A stretch of 45,917 nt of DNA from CAYTET01 sp964436975 (GCA_964436975.1 CAYTET010000004.1:1-45917), one strand, 5' to 3'. Shown: positions 1-8,944, numbered from the stretch's first letter. Notes: generated by a model from the sequence alone, not told the origin. Program-made: numbers and translations.

Positions 1-115
1 CGTTGCGGCCGATCAGCCCCATAATGGTTTTGGGCTTGACCGCAAAGCTGACATCCTCCAGCCGGAATTTATCATAATACTTGCATAAATGACTGACTTT
101 TAAAATTTCTTCCAT
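1..115 (-). CDS. ABC transporter ATP-binding protein, N-terminal fragment
   Basis: The reverse strand opens with ATG at 113-115 and reads MEEILKVSHLCKYYDKFRLE, then a segment ending GLIGRN where the window stops. This is the usual start of an ABC ATPase: a first beta strand, the A-loop region (CKYYDKF, with the aromatic residue that stacks on adenine) and the beginning of Walker A (GLIGRNGxGKS/T; only GLIGRN is visible). The start lies 3 nt beyond the stop codon of the upstream tetR-type gene, so the two are one transcription unit. The short N-terminus and the wording of Walker A resemble ATPases of two-gene drug or peptide exporters, but the substrate cannot be told from 38 residues. The rest of the gene lies outside the window. 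Confidence 0.85.
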   Translation of the reverse strand, partial: MEEILKVSHLCKYYDKFRLEDVSFAVKPKTIMGLIGRN

Positions 116-118
116 TTT

Positions 119-691
119 TTAGTTATCCTCTTTTGCAGCTATGCCGTTTTTAAAGCTCATATAAGCCTGACTCAGCAGATCACTGACGGTTGCTTCATCC
201 CAGTTCAGATAAGACGTGACAATCATTGTCGCCAGGCCGTGCACGAATATCCAGTCGGCCATATGGAGCCGGAAGGCCTGTTTTTCCGTAAAGCCGGTAT
301 TCTTTTCTATCATTTTCAGAAGGGCCGGCATGTCTTCATCGGTTTTATCTGCTGTATCCTCGTTGGTCCGGTTGCGCATAAACAGCAGCTTGAACAATTC
401 CGGCTTCCGGCGGGCAAAATTGATATAGGCCATCCCGCTGGCCTTGTAAGGCGGCATTGTCTTATCCTGAGCAGCTGCCATTATGCAATCATGATACAGG
501 GCCTGGGCCGCTTCGATTACGGCCTGGCGCAGCTGATCCATACTGTCAAAATTAGAAAAGATCGGCTGCGTTGAGCAATGAAGCTGATCAGCCAGCATCC
601 GGGCATTTAAGGCCTCCAGGCCCTGCCGGCTTACCAGATCGACGGCCGCCTGAATAATTTCATCCCGGCTTATTCTTGTTTGGCGCGGCAT
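119..691 (-). CDS. TetR/AcrR family transcriptional regulator
   Basis: This is a 190-residue repressor. Residues 7-55 form the TetR DNA-binding domain: helix 1 (SRDEIIQAAVDLVSRQG), then the helix-turn-helix around LNARMLADQLHCSTQPIFSNF. The remainder is an all-helical ligand domain; the stretch FARRKPELFKLLFMR matches the C-terminal domain type often called WHG or TetR_C_13. The gene directly precedes an ABC transporter ATPase (3-nt gap), so it probably represses an exporter operon that includes itself. Two abutting palindromes sit just upstream of the start, as expected for autoregulation. The start codon follows GGAGGAAGA, a good ribosome binding site. The inducing ligand is unknown. Confidence 0.88.
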   Translation of the reverse strand: MPRQTRISRDEIIQAAVDLVSRQGLEALNARMLADQLHCSTQPIFSNFDSMDQLRQAVIEAAQALYHDCIMAAAQDKTMPPYKASGMAYINFARRKPELFKLLFMRNRTNEDTADKTDEDMPALLKMIEKNTGFTEKQAFRLHMADWIFVHGLATMIVTSYLNWDEATVSDLLSQAYMSFKNGIAAKEDN

Positions 692-706
692 TCTTCCTCC
701 TTTAAT

Positions 707-734
707 ATAACGCTAGTTATATAACAGTTGTTAT
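707..734. promoter_or_regulatory. Tandem palindromic operator for the TetR regulator
   Basis: Two 14-bp inverted repeats lie end to end: ATAAC-GCTA-GTTAT (707-720) and ATAAC-AGTT-GTTAT (721-734). Half-sites are identical and only the 4-nt centres differ. They lie 16 to 43 bp upstream of the tetR-type start codon at 691, where a promoter should be. Size and symmetry fit two TetR dimers bound side by side. Assignment to this regulator is inferred from position. Confidence 0.75.
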
Positions 735-805
735 ACTATCACCAACCCTCTGTCCTGTCAACAGCAGATATCGTTGCAGCCTGCTATTTATGCTATTATC
801 GGTAT

Positions 806-880
806 GGGAGACTGCCTTTGACGCCGGCATCCCCGCTATTTAAAATTCCAGCGTCTGCCCTAAGGGCCGTCTCCCTTTTT
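806..880 (+). ncRNA. Candidate small RNA ending in an intrinsic terminator
   Basis: A 75-nt segment on the plus strand can close into one long hairpin. GGGAGAC (806-812) pairs with GTCTCCC, with GCC/GGC continuing after one mismatch, and GACGC pairs inside with GCGTC. TTTTT follows at 876-880. An extended -10-like TGC-TATTAT (791-799) ends 6 nt before the first G of the stem, so a transcript would start at the hairpin base. The -35 (TTGCAG, 774-779) is poorly spaced at 14 bp. No protein-coding gene is convincing here. It could instead be a stray terminator. Confidence 0.3.
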
Positions 881-920
881 GCCGGCTATAACAGCTTGTC
901 AGCGAAGCAATCATGCTATC

Positions 921-955
921 AAAAAAAGAGAACTAATCATGGTGGTCAGTTCTCT
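921..955 (-). terminator. Rho-independent terminator of the giant surface protein gene
   Basis: On the minus strand an 8-bp stem AGAGAACT/AGTTCTCT (948-955 with 927-934) is followed by a run of T residues (complement of 921-927). It lies 33 nt past the stop codon at 988-990. Confidence 0.88.
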
Positions 956-987
956 TTCATTTTACTTAAAATCTAATCCGGCCGGTC

Positions 988-3900
988 TTAAGCAGTTCTC
1001 TGCCGGCGCTTCTTGTCGCTGAACAGCAGCACCGCCAGTCCGGCAGCAGCCGTGGTCAGCAGTGAAACATAAAGCGTCTTTGCAGAATCATCGCCGGTGT
1101 AAGGCGGAGTATTCTTGTAGGTATTGGTAAATACTACCGTTTCAGCACTGCTGCCGTCGGCTGTGATGGTGCGGTCGACGGTTAACTTATTATCGGCCAG
1201 ATTAACCCGGTAGGTCACAGTGTAGGTTGTAGTGTCATAGGTGTACTTGCTGTTGGTGCCCTTCTGCTCGGTGATGGTGTAGTTATACACACCCGGCTCG
1301 GTGAACTTGATTACGCCAAACTCAACCGGTCCGGCTCCGACAACCGACATTGTCTTAACACCTTCGGCGCTGCCTTCAGGCATCGGGTTAGTATCCTTTT
1401 CGGCCGTCATGACAAAGGTGAACTCATCATCAGTGGGCGGGTTGCCCTTTACAACTTTCTGGACCGGCGGATCACTTTCAATAATATATGGTTTATATTC
1501 ATTTTCAAAAGTGAGCGTATTGCTTGTTTCGCTGGTCGGAATCGCCACTGTTGATGAAACGCTGACGGCGCCGTTAACAGCTGCCGGTGTAGTCGTAACA
1601 TCATAGCCGTCTACCTGATAGCCGCTTTCCGTAAATGTAACAGCCGTCTTATAAGGAATTTCAATTGACCAGATATAAGTCAGGCCATCACTTGATCTGC
1701 CATTGCTGATATCGAAAATCACGCTGCTGTCATAATCGTTGGAAATCATAAATGCATCAGCCGGCAGACTGTTAGGCCCCAGACCGGTAAATATCTTGAT
1801 CACGGTAACAGTGTAGTTGGTCTCAGAATAGGTATTTTCGAATGAAGTGCTGTTATCGGCCGCTGTCGTGGTGACAGTTACGGTCTGGCTTACGCTGCCG
1901 TTAGCTGCCGCCGGGGAAGTCGTGACATCATAGCCATCAACCGCATAGCCGCTTTCAGTAAATACAACGGAAGTCTTGTACGGAACCTCAATCGTCCATT
2001 CATAAGTCAGACCATCGGCTGAGGCCGTCCCGTCAGCCAAGGTAAACACAGTATTATTGTAATTATTGCCAATCTGGAAACCGGCTGACGGCAGTTCGGC
2101 CGTCGTCAGCCCGGCAAACACCTTGGTCACCGTGACGGTGTAGTTTTCGGGTGTGTAGGTGTTGGTAAATGAGGTGGCATTATCCGCAGCCGTCGCTGTC
2201 ACGGTAACTGTCTGACTGACAGAACCGTTAACCGCCGCCGGCGCCGTCGCAACTTCATAGCCTTCTACGGCATAGCCGCTTTCGGTAAATTTGACTGTGG
2301 TCTTATACGGTACATCAATTGTCCAGGTGTAAGTCATGTCATTATTAGATGCTGTCGCCGTGGCCAAGGTAAATTCGGTATCATCATAATCATTGACGAT
2401 CTTAAAGCCAGCCGGCAGTTCGGCTTTGGTTAACCCGCTGAATGTCTTGGTTACCTTCACTTCATAATCAGCTTCAAAATACTCATTGGAAAACGCAGTG
2501 CTGTTGCTGTTTGTGGGGCTCAAGAGGTCAACAGTGACCGTCTGGCTGACGGCGCCGTTGACAGCTAACGGAGTGGTTCTAACATTATAGCCATCCACGG
2601 TATAGCCGCTTTCCGTAAACTTGATTGCAGTCTTATACGGCACATCAATCATCCAGATATAGGTCAGGCCGTCAGATGAAGTCATGCCGGAAGCTAAGGT
2701 AAATACCGTGTTATCATAATCGTTTGTGATCTTAAAGTCGGCGGTCGGTAATTCCGTCTTGGCCAGCCCTGAAAATATCTTTGCGACCGTCACGGTAAAC
2801 TTCTTTGCGGTATAGGCATTGGTAAATGCTGCTGTATTATTGGCCGCTGTGGTGCTGACAGTAACAGACTGGCTGACGGCACCGCTGACGGCTGCCGGTG
2901 TGGTTGTAACATCAAAGCCATCTACGGCATAGCCGCTTTCCGTAAACTTGACTGCTGTCTTATACGGCACATCAATGGCCCAGGTATAAGTCAGACCATC
3001 AGATGAAGCCGTGCCATTGGCCAGGGTAAAGACGGTGCTGTTGTAATCGTTGGCAATCTTAAAACCGGATGGCAGTTCAGCCGTTGTTAAGCCGGTAAAG
3101 GTCTTGCTGACAGTTACCGTATAGTTTTTAGCTGTATAGGTATTGCTGAACGAAGTCTTGTTATTGGCCGCGACCATTCCGACAGTAACGGTCTGGCTGA
3201 CCGCATTGCCGACTGAAGCCGGGCTTGTAACAACATCATAGCCGGCCACGTCATAGCCGCTTTCCGTAAACTTGACTGCCGTCTTATACGGCACATCAAT
3301 GGTCCAGGTGTAAGTCAGATCATCAGATGAAGCCGTACCGGTGGCTAAGGTAAATACGGTATTGTCATAATCATTAGTAATCTTAAATCCGGAAGGCAGT
3401 TCTGCCTTGGCTAATCCGGCAAAGGTCTTGGAGACGGTTACCGTGTAGTCTTTGACAGTGTACGCATTGGTAAATGAAGTGCTGTTATTGGCCGTCACGG
3501 TGCTTACCGTTACGGTCTGGCTGACGGCGCCGCTGGCAATAGCCGGCGTTGTCACAACGTCATAGCCGCTGACGGCATAGCCGCTTTCGGTAAAGACTAT
3601 TGCGGTCTTGTTGGGAACACTGATCATCCAGGTATAGGTCAGGCCATCAGATGAAGCCGTGCCATTGGCCAGGGTAAAGACGGTGCTGTTGTAATCGTTG
3701 GCAATCTTAAAATTGGCCGTCGGCAGTTCGGTCTTGGCTAAGCCGGTAAACGTCTTGGTGACCGTGACGGTGTAATCAGAGGCCGAATAGGCATTGGTAA
3801 ATGCCGTCTTGTTATTGGATTCGGTGGTACTTACTGTAACAGAACTGCTGATGACATTGCTGACAGCCGCCGGTGTTGTTGTGACATTGAATCCGGTCAC

Positions 3901-6900
3901 ATCATAGCCGCTTTCAGTAAACTTTATAACTGTCTTATATGGAACGTTAATCGTCCAGGTATAAGTCAGGCCGTCGGCTGAAGCCGTGCCAGAAGCTAAG
4001 GTAAATACGGTATTGTTATAATCATTGGTGATCTTAAAGTTAGCTGTCGGCAGTTCCGCCTTGGTCAGACCGGTAAAGGTCTTGGTGACGGTTACTGTGT
4101 AGTCTTTGACAGTGTATGCATTGGTAAACGAAGTGCTGTTATTGGCAGCCGCGGTGCTTACTGTCACTGTCTGACTGACGGCCCCGCTGGCAGCTGCCGG
4201 TGTTGTTGTGACATCGTAGCCGGCAACTTCATAACCGCTTTCGGTAAACTTTACAGCGGTCTTATACGGAGCCGCCATGGTCCAGGTATAAGTCAGGCCA
4301 TCCGCTGAAGCCGTGCCATTGGCCAGGGTGAAGACGGTGCTGTTGTAATTATTGGCAATCTTAAATCCGGATGGCAGTTCATCTTTGGTCAGACCGGTAA
4401 ACGTCTTGGTGACCGTGACGGTATAATCGGATGACGAGTAGGCATTGGTAAATGCTGCTGCGTTATCGGATTCTGTGGTACTGACAGTAACCGACTTGCT
4501 GACGGCATTGTTGACAGCCGCCGGTGTTGTTGTAACACTGTAGCCTGCCACATCATAGCCGCTTTCAGTAAACTTGACAGTTGTCTTATACGGGACATCC
4601 ATCGTCCAGGTATAAGTCAGGCCGTCGGCTGAAGCCGTGCCAGAAGCTAAGGTAAACACAGTATTGTCATAATCATTAGTTATCTTAAAGCCGGAAGGCA
4701 GTTCAGCCTTGGTCAGACCGGTAAACGTCTTGGTGACAGTTACCATGATAAGTTTTTCAGTATAGGCATTGGTAAATGAAACCACATTATTGGCGACTGT
4801 TTTACAGACAACTAGCGTCTGGCTGACCGTGCCGTTTGCCGCCGCCGGTGTTGTTGTGGCATCATAGCCGGCAACGTCATAGCCGCTTTCGGTAAACTTG
4901 ACGGATGTCAGATACGGAGCAGTCATAGTCCAGGTATAAGTCAGACCGTCCGAAGACGCCGTGCCATTGGCCAAGGTAAAGACGGTGCTGTTGTAATCGT
5001 TGGTGATCTTAAAGCCGGTAGGAAGTTCTGCCTTGGTTAAGCCGGTAAAGGTCTTGGTTACCGTTACCGTATAGTCAGCCGCCGTATAGGCATTAACAAA
5101 GGCTGCCACATTATTGGCCACTGTGGTGCTGACGGTAACAGACTTGCTGACGACATTGCTGACGGCAGCCGGAGTTGTGACGACATTGTAGCCGTCGATT
5201 GCATAGCCGCTTTCGGTGAAGGTTATCACTTCGGCAGCAGGAGCTTCCATAATCCAGGTATAGTCAAGTCCGTCGGCCGAGACCTGCGAAGCATTGGCTA
5301 AAGTAAACTCAGTGCTGTTGTAACTGTTGACAATCTTAAAATTGGCCGGCAGTTCGTCACGGGTAATTCCGGTAAAGCTCTTGGTCACCTTTACCTGATA
5401 AGCCTTGCTGTTGGTGACCGTCAAGCCGGTGCTGCTGGAGCCGTAGGAAGTAACATATCCGTCAACGACGGCCTCAACAACCGAATAGGAATAAGTATTG
5501 AAACTGCCATCAACAATGGCCAGCCCGTTCCAGGTAAATGTCCAGTTGTTGGCAGCGTTGAGCACTACGGTGGCCGTGTAATCCGTCGGCCCGACCGGGT
5601 TTCCGATACCGGTGGTAGGATGAGTCTCGTTGGATGAATAATCCGTATAATCAGGCACTATTTCCTTAGCGGCTGAACCAGCCTGCCGGTAAAGGGTAAC
5701 CGTAACCGAATCGGGCTGACCGGCGGCATCGCCGACCCAGCTCTTTGTCACTGTTATCGAGGTCCGGCCCCGATAGGTATTGGTAACCGCATTGCCGCTG
5801 GCAGCGTTGCTGCCGGTATAGCCATAGTCGGCCAGCATATTCTGGGTGTCTTCCGTCAGTGCATAAGTGACGGCATTGGCGCCCTGATACTGCCGCAGGT
5901 TGGAATAAACTATGCCAAAGGTACCGTCATTGTTATCGGTGACTGTGGCAGTGACTGTATAGGATTCGGTTCCCGGATCAGCTGAACCGCTGGCATATAC
6001 CATTGTATAGACGCCGCTGCCTTTATCTGTGACCGTGGCATCAGTCAGCTCCCAGGAAACGCTGCCATCACTGACTTCAATGTCAAGATAGGACAGCAGA
6101 GCGGCCATATTCGGACGTTTGACATCAGTATCATCATGATAAGTCTTCGTCACCGCAAATGTTGTCGTCTTCTTAGTGACATACTGCATATTGAACTCAT
6201 CAGAATAATCTTTGTTGTTATAAGAATAGGTAATACCTGAACCCGTCCGGTTGGATTCAACGCCGTTTGCCGTCACGGTGCCGTCATAGCCGGCATCTGT
6301 CATTTCAACCGTAGCGGTTATGACATAATTGTAATCAGGCTCCAGCCGGTAGGAATCCGGAAATTGCAGGACCAGCCGGCTGTCTGTCGGCGACTCGTCA
6401 TATGTGATAGTAAGTGCGGTAGCGCTGTTTTTCTCTGTCGCCTTCAGATAGACAACGGCTGAGCTGCCTAACACAGTATGGGCACTGTTGGTATAGGAAA
6501 CCAAATCGCCGTTAGAGCCGTCGCTGTTCCGCTTATAAACGCTGACTTTATATGAAGTAGGTGAAATAACGCTCATAGTGACACTGTCAGCCAGAACATC
6601 GGTCACCTTGACCTTTGTAACATCAATATTGGTGATCTGGGTGAAGATATCATCAAAAGCCGTCGCTATTGTCGAATCATTGGTGCTGTAAATACCATCG
6701 GTATAAGCCGATGTTCCAACACTGGTATTAAGGGCTTTTACTGCATCCTTGATGGAAGTCAGATTGGATGTCTGACTAGTAGTCAGGCTATAGCCGATAG
6801 AAAAGAAGGCATTGGCAGCCAAATACTTGCCGGCCACTCCGATAGCAGCATCAAGGTTGCTGTCAAAGTCTGATGAAACCCGGCTGGTCGGTTCGCCGTC

Positions 6901-8520
6901 AGTCAGGAATATAACTACCGTCTTGGCATCGGCATAATCAGCCCCCCGGTTGTTCAGCTGGTTGATCCCCTGAATAAAGCCGGCTTCATAATTGGTTCCA
7001 TAAGAACTGACATGCAATGCGCTTATCGCCGACAGTACGCTGGTCTGATTGCTGCTCCAGTCCAGATTGACGGTAGCGGCATCATTGAAGCTGACAACAC
7101 TGAATCTGATGATGTCTTTAAGTTTTTCATTGGCAAACAGATTATTGACAAGCGTGGTGGCCGCCGCTTTAGTATTGGCCAGCCGTGTTCCCTGCATGCT
7201 TCCGGAAACATCAAGAATCAGCAAAATATCGACGGGTGAGATTGTCACTTCTGAATCAGAAAATCCGCTGAACCCCAGAGTCAGGGTATATTCATCGCCG
7301 GTGGTATTGACAACCGTTTTGCTCATATTCAGATCAGGATCAGCAACCGTTCCGGTGCCCGGAGTCGATGTTGCCTTATAGACCAGTTTAACTTCAAAGC
7401 TGCCCTTGGATGTCGCCGTGGCGACGCCGGTGGTATAAGTCGTGCCGTTATTTACAAAAGACAGGGTGCAGTTATAGACCGGATTATTATTGCTTCCCAG
7501 ATTGACACACTTGCCGGTAATAACCGGCGCATTGGTCAGGGCGGCTCCGGTCACCGTCTGGGTGGCATTGCTGCTGTCTTTATAGGTGATGACAAAATGA
7601 TCATAGGCATACCCTTCACAGCTCTTCTGGAAGGTAGAAAGATTAACTTTCTCAGCATCAACATAGTCAGTTCCGTTAGGCTTGTCAGGCACGATGTCGG
7701 TATCGGCTACAGCCTTATCGGTTTTGATTTCGGTAAAAGTGCCATCGCCATTGTCAACAACGTAAGTTACAGGCACTTCAAAGTATGACCATGTGGCACT
7801 GGCGCCGGTATTGTCGCCGGCCGGATTGCCCATGTTCTTCCAATAAATAATAAACGAAGAAAAACTATCCACAGTGAATTCAGTGGATATGGCTGTTTCA
7901 TCCTGTGACTGGGCTGATGCCGTGACCGATCCGTCGGTAGCGGCCGTGGTGTCAGCAACAATTTCGACAAATTTATCATCACTGCCGTTTTCATCAACAA
8001 TGTGCGTTACGGTAATGGTGCTGTTATCAATTTCAGCCGCCGAATCCTGGCGGGCATCGGCTATTGCTTTAGAGGCCAGGTCAATGGAAACGACCGCCTC
8101 CCCATTCGGTTCAACTTTATTGCCGGAGGCATTTACAAAGTTGATATCCAGAACGATCATGCCGTCATAATCATGATAGTTGATATCTTCATCCAGCGCC
8201 TGTTTGGCCTGGCTGTATGATGTCTGATCCTGGTCGGCCTGGCTGACGACCAGATGAACTACTTCATCAAAGGCGTTGGAAGGAACCGTGACACGGACAG
8301 TGCCGAAGTCATTGACGCTGACATATTCAGCCGTCGTTACACCGGCAGACGTATCGCTTTGAACTGATGGCTCCTGGGCAGCGGTTTCGGCCGCAATGTA
8401 ATTTTTGCCGTTGGCGGCCAGCTGTTCCGATCCGGCCGTTTTTTCAAAGGCGGATACCGGCATCAATTCCAGAACAAGGCTCAATATTACAAAGAAAATT
8501 CCCACTCTAAATTTGCGCAT
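988..8520 (-). CDS. Giant LPxTG-like cell-wall-anchored adhesin with vWA and Cna-B repeats
   Basis: This 2510-residue secreted surface protein starts with ATG after AAGGAGG. Residues 1-25 are a Sec signal peptide (KFR, hydrophobic core, PVSA-F). Residues ~50-390 are beta-rich N-terminal domains. A von Willebrand A domain (~425-620) carries the MIDAS motif DVSGSM near 436. A classical Cna-B domain follows (VTKSWVGDAAGQPDSVTVTLYRQ-type start near 935), then twelve ~108-residue repeats (1039-2347), a Spy0128/FctA-type pilin domain (~2360-2465), the sorting motif PPYTG near 2472, a hydrophobic segment and the tail KKRRQRTA. The vWA-plus-Cna-B layout is that of pilus-tip or host-binding adhesins, and sortase would link it to peptidoglycan. 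No sortase is in the window. Ligand unknown. It is monocistronic, with its own terminator and a TATAAT box upstream. Confidence 0.93.
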   Translation of the reverse strand: MRKFRVGIFFVILSLVLELMPVSAFEKTAGSEQLAANGKNYIAAETAAQEPSVQSDTSAGVTTAEYVSVNDFGTVRVTVPSNAFDEVVHLVVSQADQDQTSYSQAKQALDEDINYHDYDGMIVLDINFVNASGNKVEPNGEAVVSIDLASKAIADARQDSAAEIDNSTITVTHIVDENGSDDKFVEIVADTTAATDGSVTASAQSQDETAISTEFTVDSFSSFIIYWKNMGNPAGDNTGASATWSYFEVPVTYVVDNGDGTFTEIKTDKAVADTDIVPDKPNGTDYVDAEKVNLSTFQKSCEGYAYDHFVITYKDSSNATQTVTGAALTNAPVITGKCVNLGSNNNPVYNCTLSFVNNGTTYTTGVATATSKGSFEVKLVYKATSTPGTGTVADPDLNMSKTVVNTTGDEYTLTLGFSGFSDSEVTISPVDILLILDVSGSMQGTRLANTKAAATTLVNNLFANEKLKDIIRFSVVSFNDAATVNLDWSSNQTSVLSAISALHVSSYGTNYEAGFIQGINQLNNRGADYADAKTVVIFLTDGEPTSRVSSDFDSNLDAAIGVAGKYLAANAFFSIGYSLTTSQTSNLTSIKDAVKALNTSVGTSAYTDGIYSTNDSTIATAFDDIFTQITNIDVTKVKVTDVLADSVTMSVISPTSYKVSVYKRNSDGSNGDLVSYTNSAHTVLGSSAVVYLKATEKNSATALTITYDESPTDSRLVLQFPDSYRLEPDYNYVITATVEMTDAGYDGTVTANGVESNRTGSGITYSYNNKDYSDEFNMQYVTKKTTTFAVTKTYHDDTDVKRPNMAALLSYLDIEVSDGSVSWELTDATVTDKGSGVYTMVYASGSADPGTESYTVTATVTDNNDGTFGIVYSNLRQYQGANAVTYALTEDTQNMLADYGYTGSNAASGNAVTNTYRGRTSITVTKSWVGDAAGQPDSVTVTLYRQAGSAAKEIVPDYTDYSSNETHPTTGIGNPVGPTDYTATVVLNAANNWTFTWNGLAIVDGSFNTYSYSVVEAVVDGYVTSYGSSSTGLTVTNSKAYQVKVTKSFTGITRDELPANFKIVNSYNSTEFTLANASQVSADGLDYTWIMEAPAAEVITFTESGYAIDGYNVVTTPAAVSNVVSKSVTVSTTVANNVAAFVNAYTAADYTVTVTKTFTGLTKAELPTGFKITNDYNSTVFTLANGTASSDGLTYTWTMTAPYLTSVKFTESGYDVAGYDATTTPAAANGTVSQTLVVCKTVANNVVSFTNAYTEKLIMVTVTKTFTGLTKAELPSGFKITNDYDNTVFTLASGTASADGLTYTWTMDVPYKTTVKFTESGYDVAGYSVTTTPAAVNNAVSKSVTVSTTESDNAAAFTNAYSSSDYTVTVTKTFTGLTKDELPSGFKIANNYNSTVFTLANGTASADGLTYTWTMAAPYKTAVKFTESGYEVAGYDVTTTPAAASGAVSQTVTVSTAAANNSTSFTNAYTVKDYTVTVTKTFTGLTKAELPTANFKITNDYNNTVFTLASGTASADGLTYTWTINVPYKTVIKFTESGYDVTGFNVTTTPAAVSNVISSSVTVSTTESNNKTAFTNAYSASDYTVTVTKTFTGLAKTELPTANFKIANDYNSTVFTLANGTASSDGLTYTWMISVPNKTAIVFTESGYAVSGYDVVTTPAIASGAVSQTVTVSTVTANNSTSFTNAYTVKDYTVTVSKTFAGLAKAELPSGFKITNDYDNTVFTLATGTASSDDLTYTWTIDVPYKTAVKFTESGYDVAGYDVVTSPASVGNAVSQTVTVGMVAANNKTSFSNTYTAKNYTVTVSKTFTGLTTAELPSGFKIANDYNSTVFTLANGTASSDGLTYTWAIDVPYKTAVKFTESGYAVDGFDVTTTPAAVSGAVSQSVTVSTTAANNTAAFTNAYTAKKFTVTVAKIFSGLAKTELPTADFKITNDYDNTVFTLASGMTSSDGLTYIWMIDVPYKTAIKFTESGYTVDGYNVRTTPLAVNGAVSQTVTVDLLSPTNSNSTAFSNEYFEADYEVKVTKTFSGLTKAELPAGFKIVNDYDDTEFTLATATASNNDMTYTWTIDVPYKTTVKFTESGYAVEGYEVATAPAAVNGSVSQTVTVTATAADNATSFTNTYTPENYTVTVTKVFAGLTTAELPSAGFQIGNNYNNTVFTLADGTASADGLTYEWTIEVPYKTSVVFTESGYAVDGYDVTTSPAAANGSVSQTVTVTTTAADNSTSFENTYSETNYTVTVIKIFTGLGPNSLPADAFMISNDYDSSVIFDISNGRSSDGLTYIWSIEIPYKTAVTFTESGYQVDGYDVTTTPAAVNGAVSVSSTVAIPTSETSNTLTFENEYKPYIIESDPPVQKVVKGNPPTDDEFTFVMTAEKDTNPMPEGSAEGVKTMSVVGAGPVEFGVIKFTEPGVYNYTITEQKGTNSKYTYDTTTYTVTYRVNLADNKLTVDRTITADGSSAETVVFTNTYKNTPPYTGDDSAKTLYVSLLTTAAAGLAVLLFSDKKRRQRTA
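1480..5405 (-). repeat. Twelve tandem coding repeats (~325 bp each) of the adhesin stalk
   Basis: The repeats encode twelve Cna-B-like units of 107-111 residues. Each runs from (Y)TVTVTKTFTGLTKAELP through FKITNDYNSTVFTLA, DGLTYTW, KFTESGY and TTPAA to SFTNAY. Every unit keeps the Lys of VTKTF, the Glu of FTESGY and the Asn of FTNAY, the three positions expected for an autocatalytic Lys-Asn isopeptide bond with a catalytic Glu. Some stretches are nearly identical at DNA level between units, for example around 3015-3060 and 3660-3715, which points to recent duplication or gene conversion. Long, near-identical repeats also make the copy number here prone to assembly error. Confidence 0.9.
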
Positions 8521-8623
8521 AAACTACCTCCTTGTTTTGGCTTGGCTGCAAATTACAGCGTCAGCGGAACGCAGCCGTTTGCCAGTAGCCCGGCAGTGCT
8601 CCCCTGACCTCATCTTTAATTTA

Positions 8624-8639
8624 CCGATTATAAAATCGG
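8624..8639 (-). promoter_or_regulatory. Putative promoter -10 box inside a small palindrome, adhesin gene
   Basis: A perfect TATAAT (minus strand, complement of 8627-8632) lies about 107 nt upstream of the adhesin start. It sits within the palindrome CCGATT-TTAT-AATCGG, which could be an operator. No good -35 is seen at 17-18 bp, so an activator may be needed. The predicted leader includes a GGCTGC/GCAGCC hairpin. Confidence 0.4.
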
Positions 8640-8692
8640 CTGTAAGTCAGTCTGTTGAGAATAGCCAATATGATGTTGTGAATAATTGCAGT

Positions 8693-8716
8693 AAAAAAAC
8701 CGGCTGTTAACGCCGG
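8693..8716 (-). terminator. Intrinsic terminator on the minus strand upstream of the adhesin gene
   Basis: CCGGC-GTTAACA-GCCGG (8712-8716 with 8700-8704) is followed by seven T residues (complement of 8693-8699). There is no protein gene just upstream on this strand, so it most likely ends the candidate structured RNA at 8717-8932. Confidence 0.65.
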
Positions 8717-8944
8717 CGGCGGCCCATAAAATCGGTTTCCAATTGTTTATGCGGCTGACCAAACTATCAGAAAACCAGTAAAAAAAGGGGTTATTGCCAT
8801 GATTAAAGACCGGCGCCGCTACGCGGACCGCCCGGATTCTGGCTGCCGCCGCCCATAAATGCGCCAACAGCGGTTTTTAAGGGCTGAATTCACCCGTTTC
8901 CGCGTAATAGACGGCTTGCCGGCGCCGGTCTGAAAAGGATTGTA
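8694..8944 (-). ncRNA. Candidate structured noncoding RNA (~240 nt) upstream of the adhesin
   Basis: Two perfect nested inverted repeats occur here. AGACCGGCGCC (8807-8817) pairs with GGCGCCGGTCT (8921-8931), and inside it TACGCGGA (8820-8827) pairs with TCCGCGTA (8899-8906). On the minus strand TACAAT (complement of 8939-8944) lies 7 nt before the outer arm, so a transcript would begin at the base of the stem. The intrinsic terminator at 8693-8716 would end it. No protein-coding reading frame is convincing; a short Gly-rich frame on the minus strand lacks a ribosome binding site. No known RNA family was recognised. The -35 region is weak. Confidence 0.4.

Noticed and set aside
728..976. 82-codon plus-strand frame in the tetR/adhesin gap
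   Set aside because: Runs through an intrinsic terminator on each strand and starts inside the TetR operator; no ribosome binding site.
1480..5405. CRISPR array or DNA satellite
   Set aside because: The repeats are ~325 bp, in frame and encode folded protein units.
8521..8640. c-di-GMP riboswitch in front of the adhesin
   Set aside because: Searched by eye because adhesins often have one; the conserved GEMM core is not present.
8628..8867. 79-codon minus-strand frame and a short Gly-rich frame upstream of the adhesin
   Set aside because: No ribosome binding site; both run through the inverted-repeat RNA candidate and its terminator.
8807..8931. T-box-like motif (GGGCGGTCCGCG) suggesting a T-box riboswitch
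   Set aside because: It lacks the TGGN bulge and the Stem I signatures, and no amino-acid or tRNA-synthetase gene follows.
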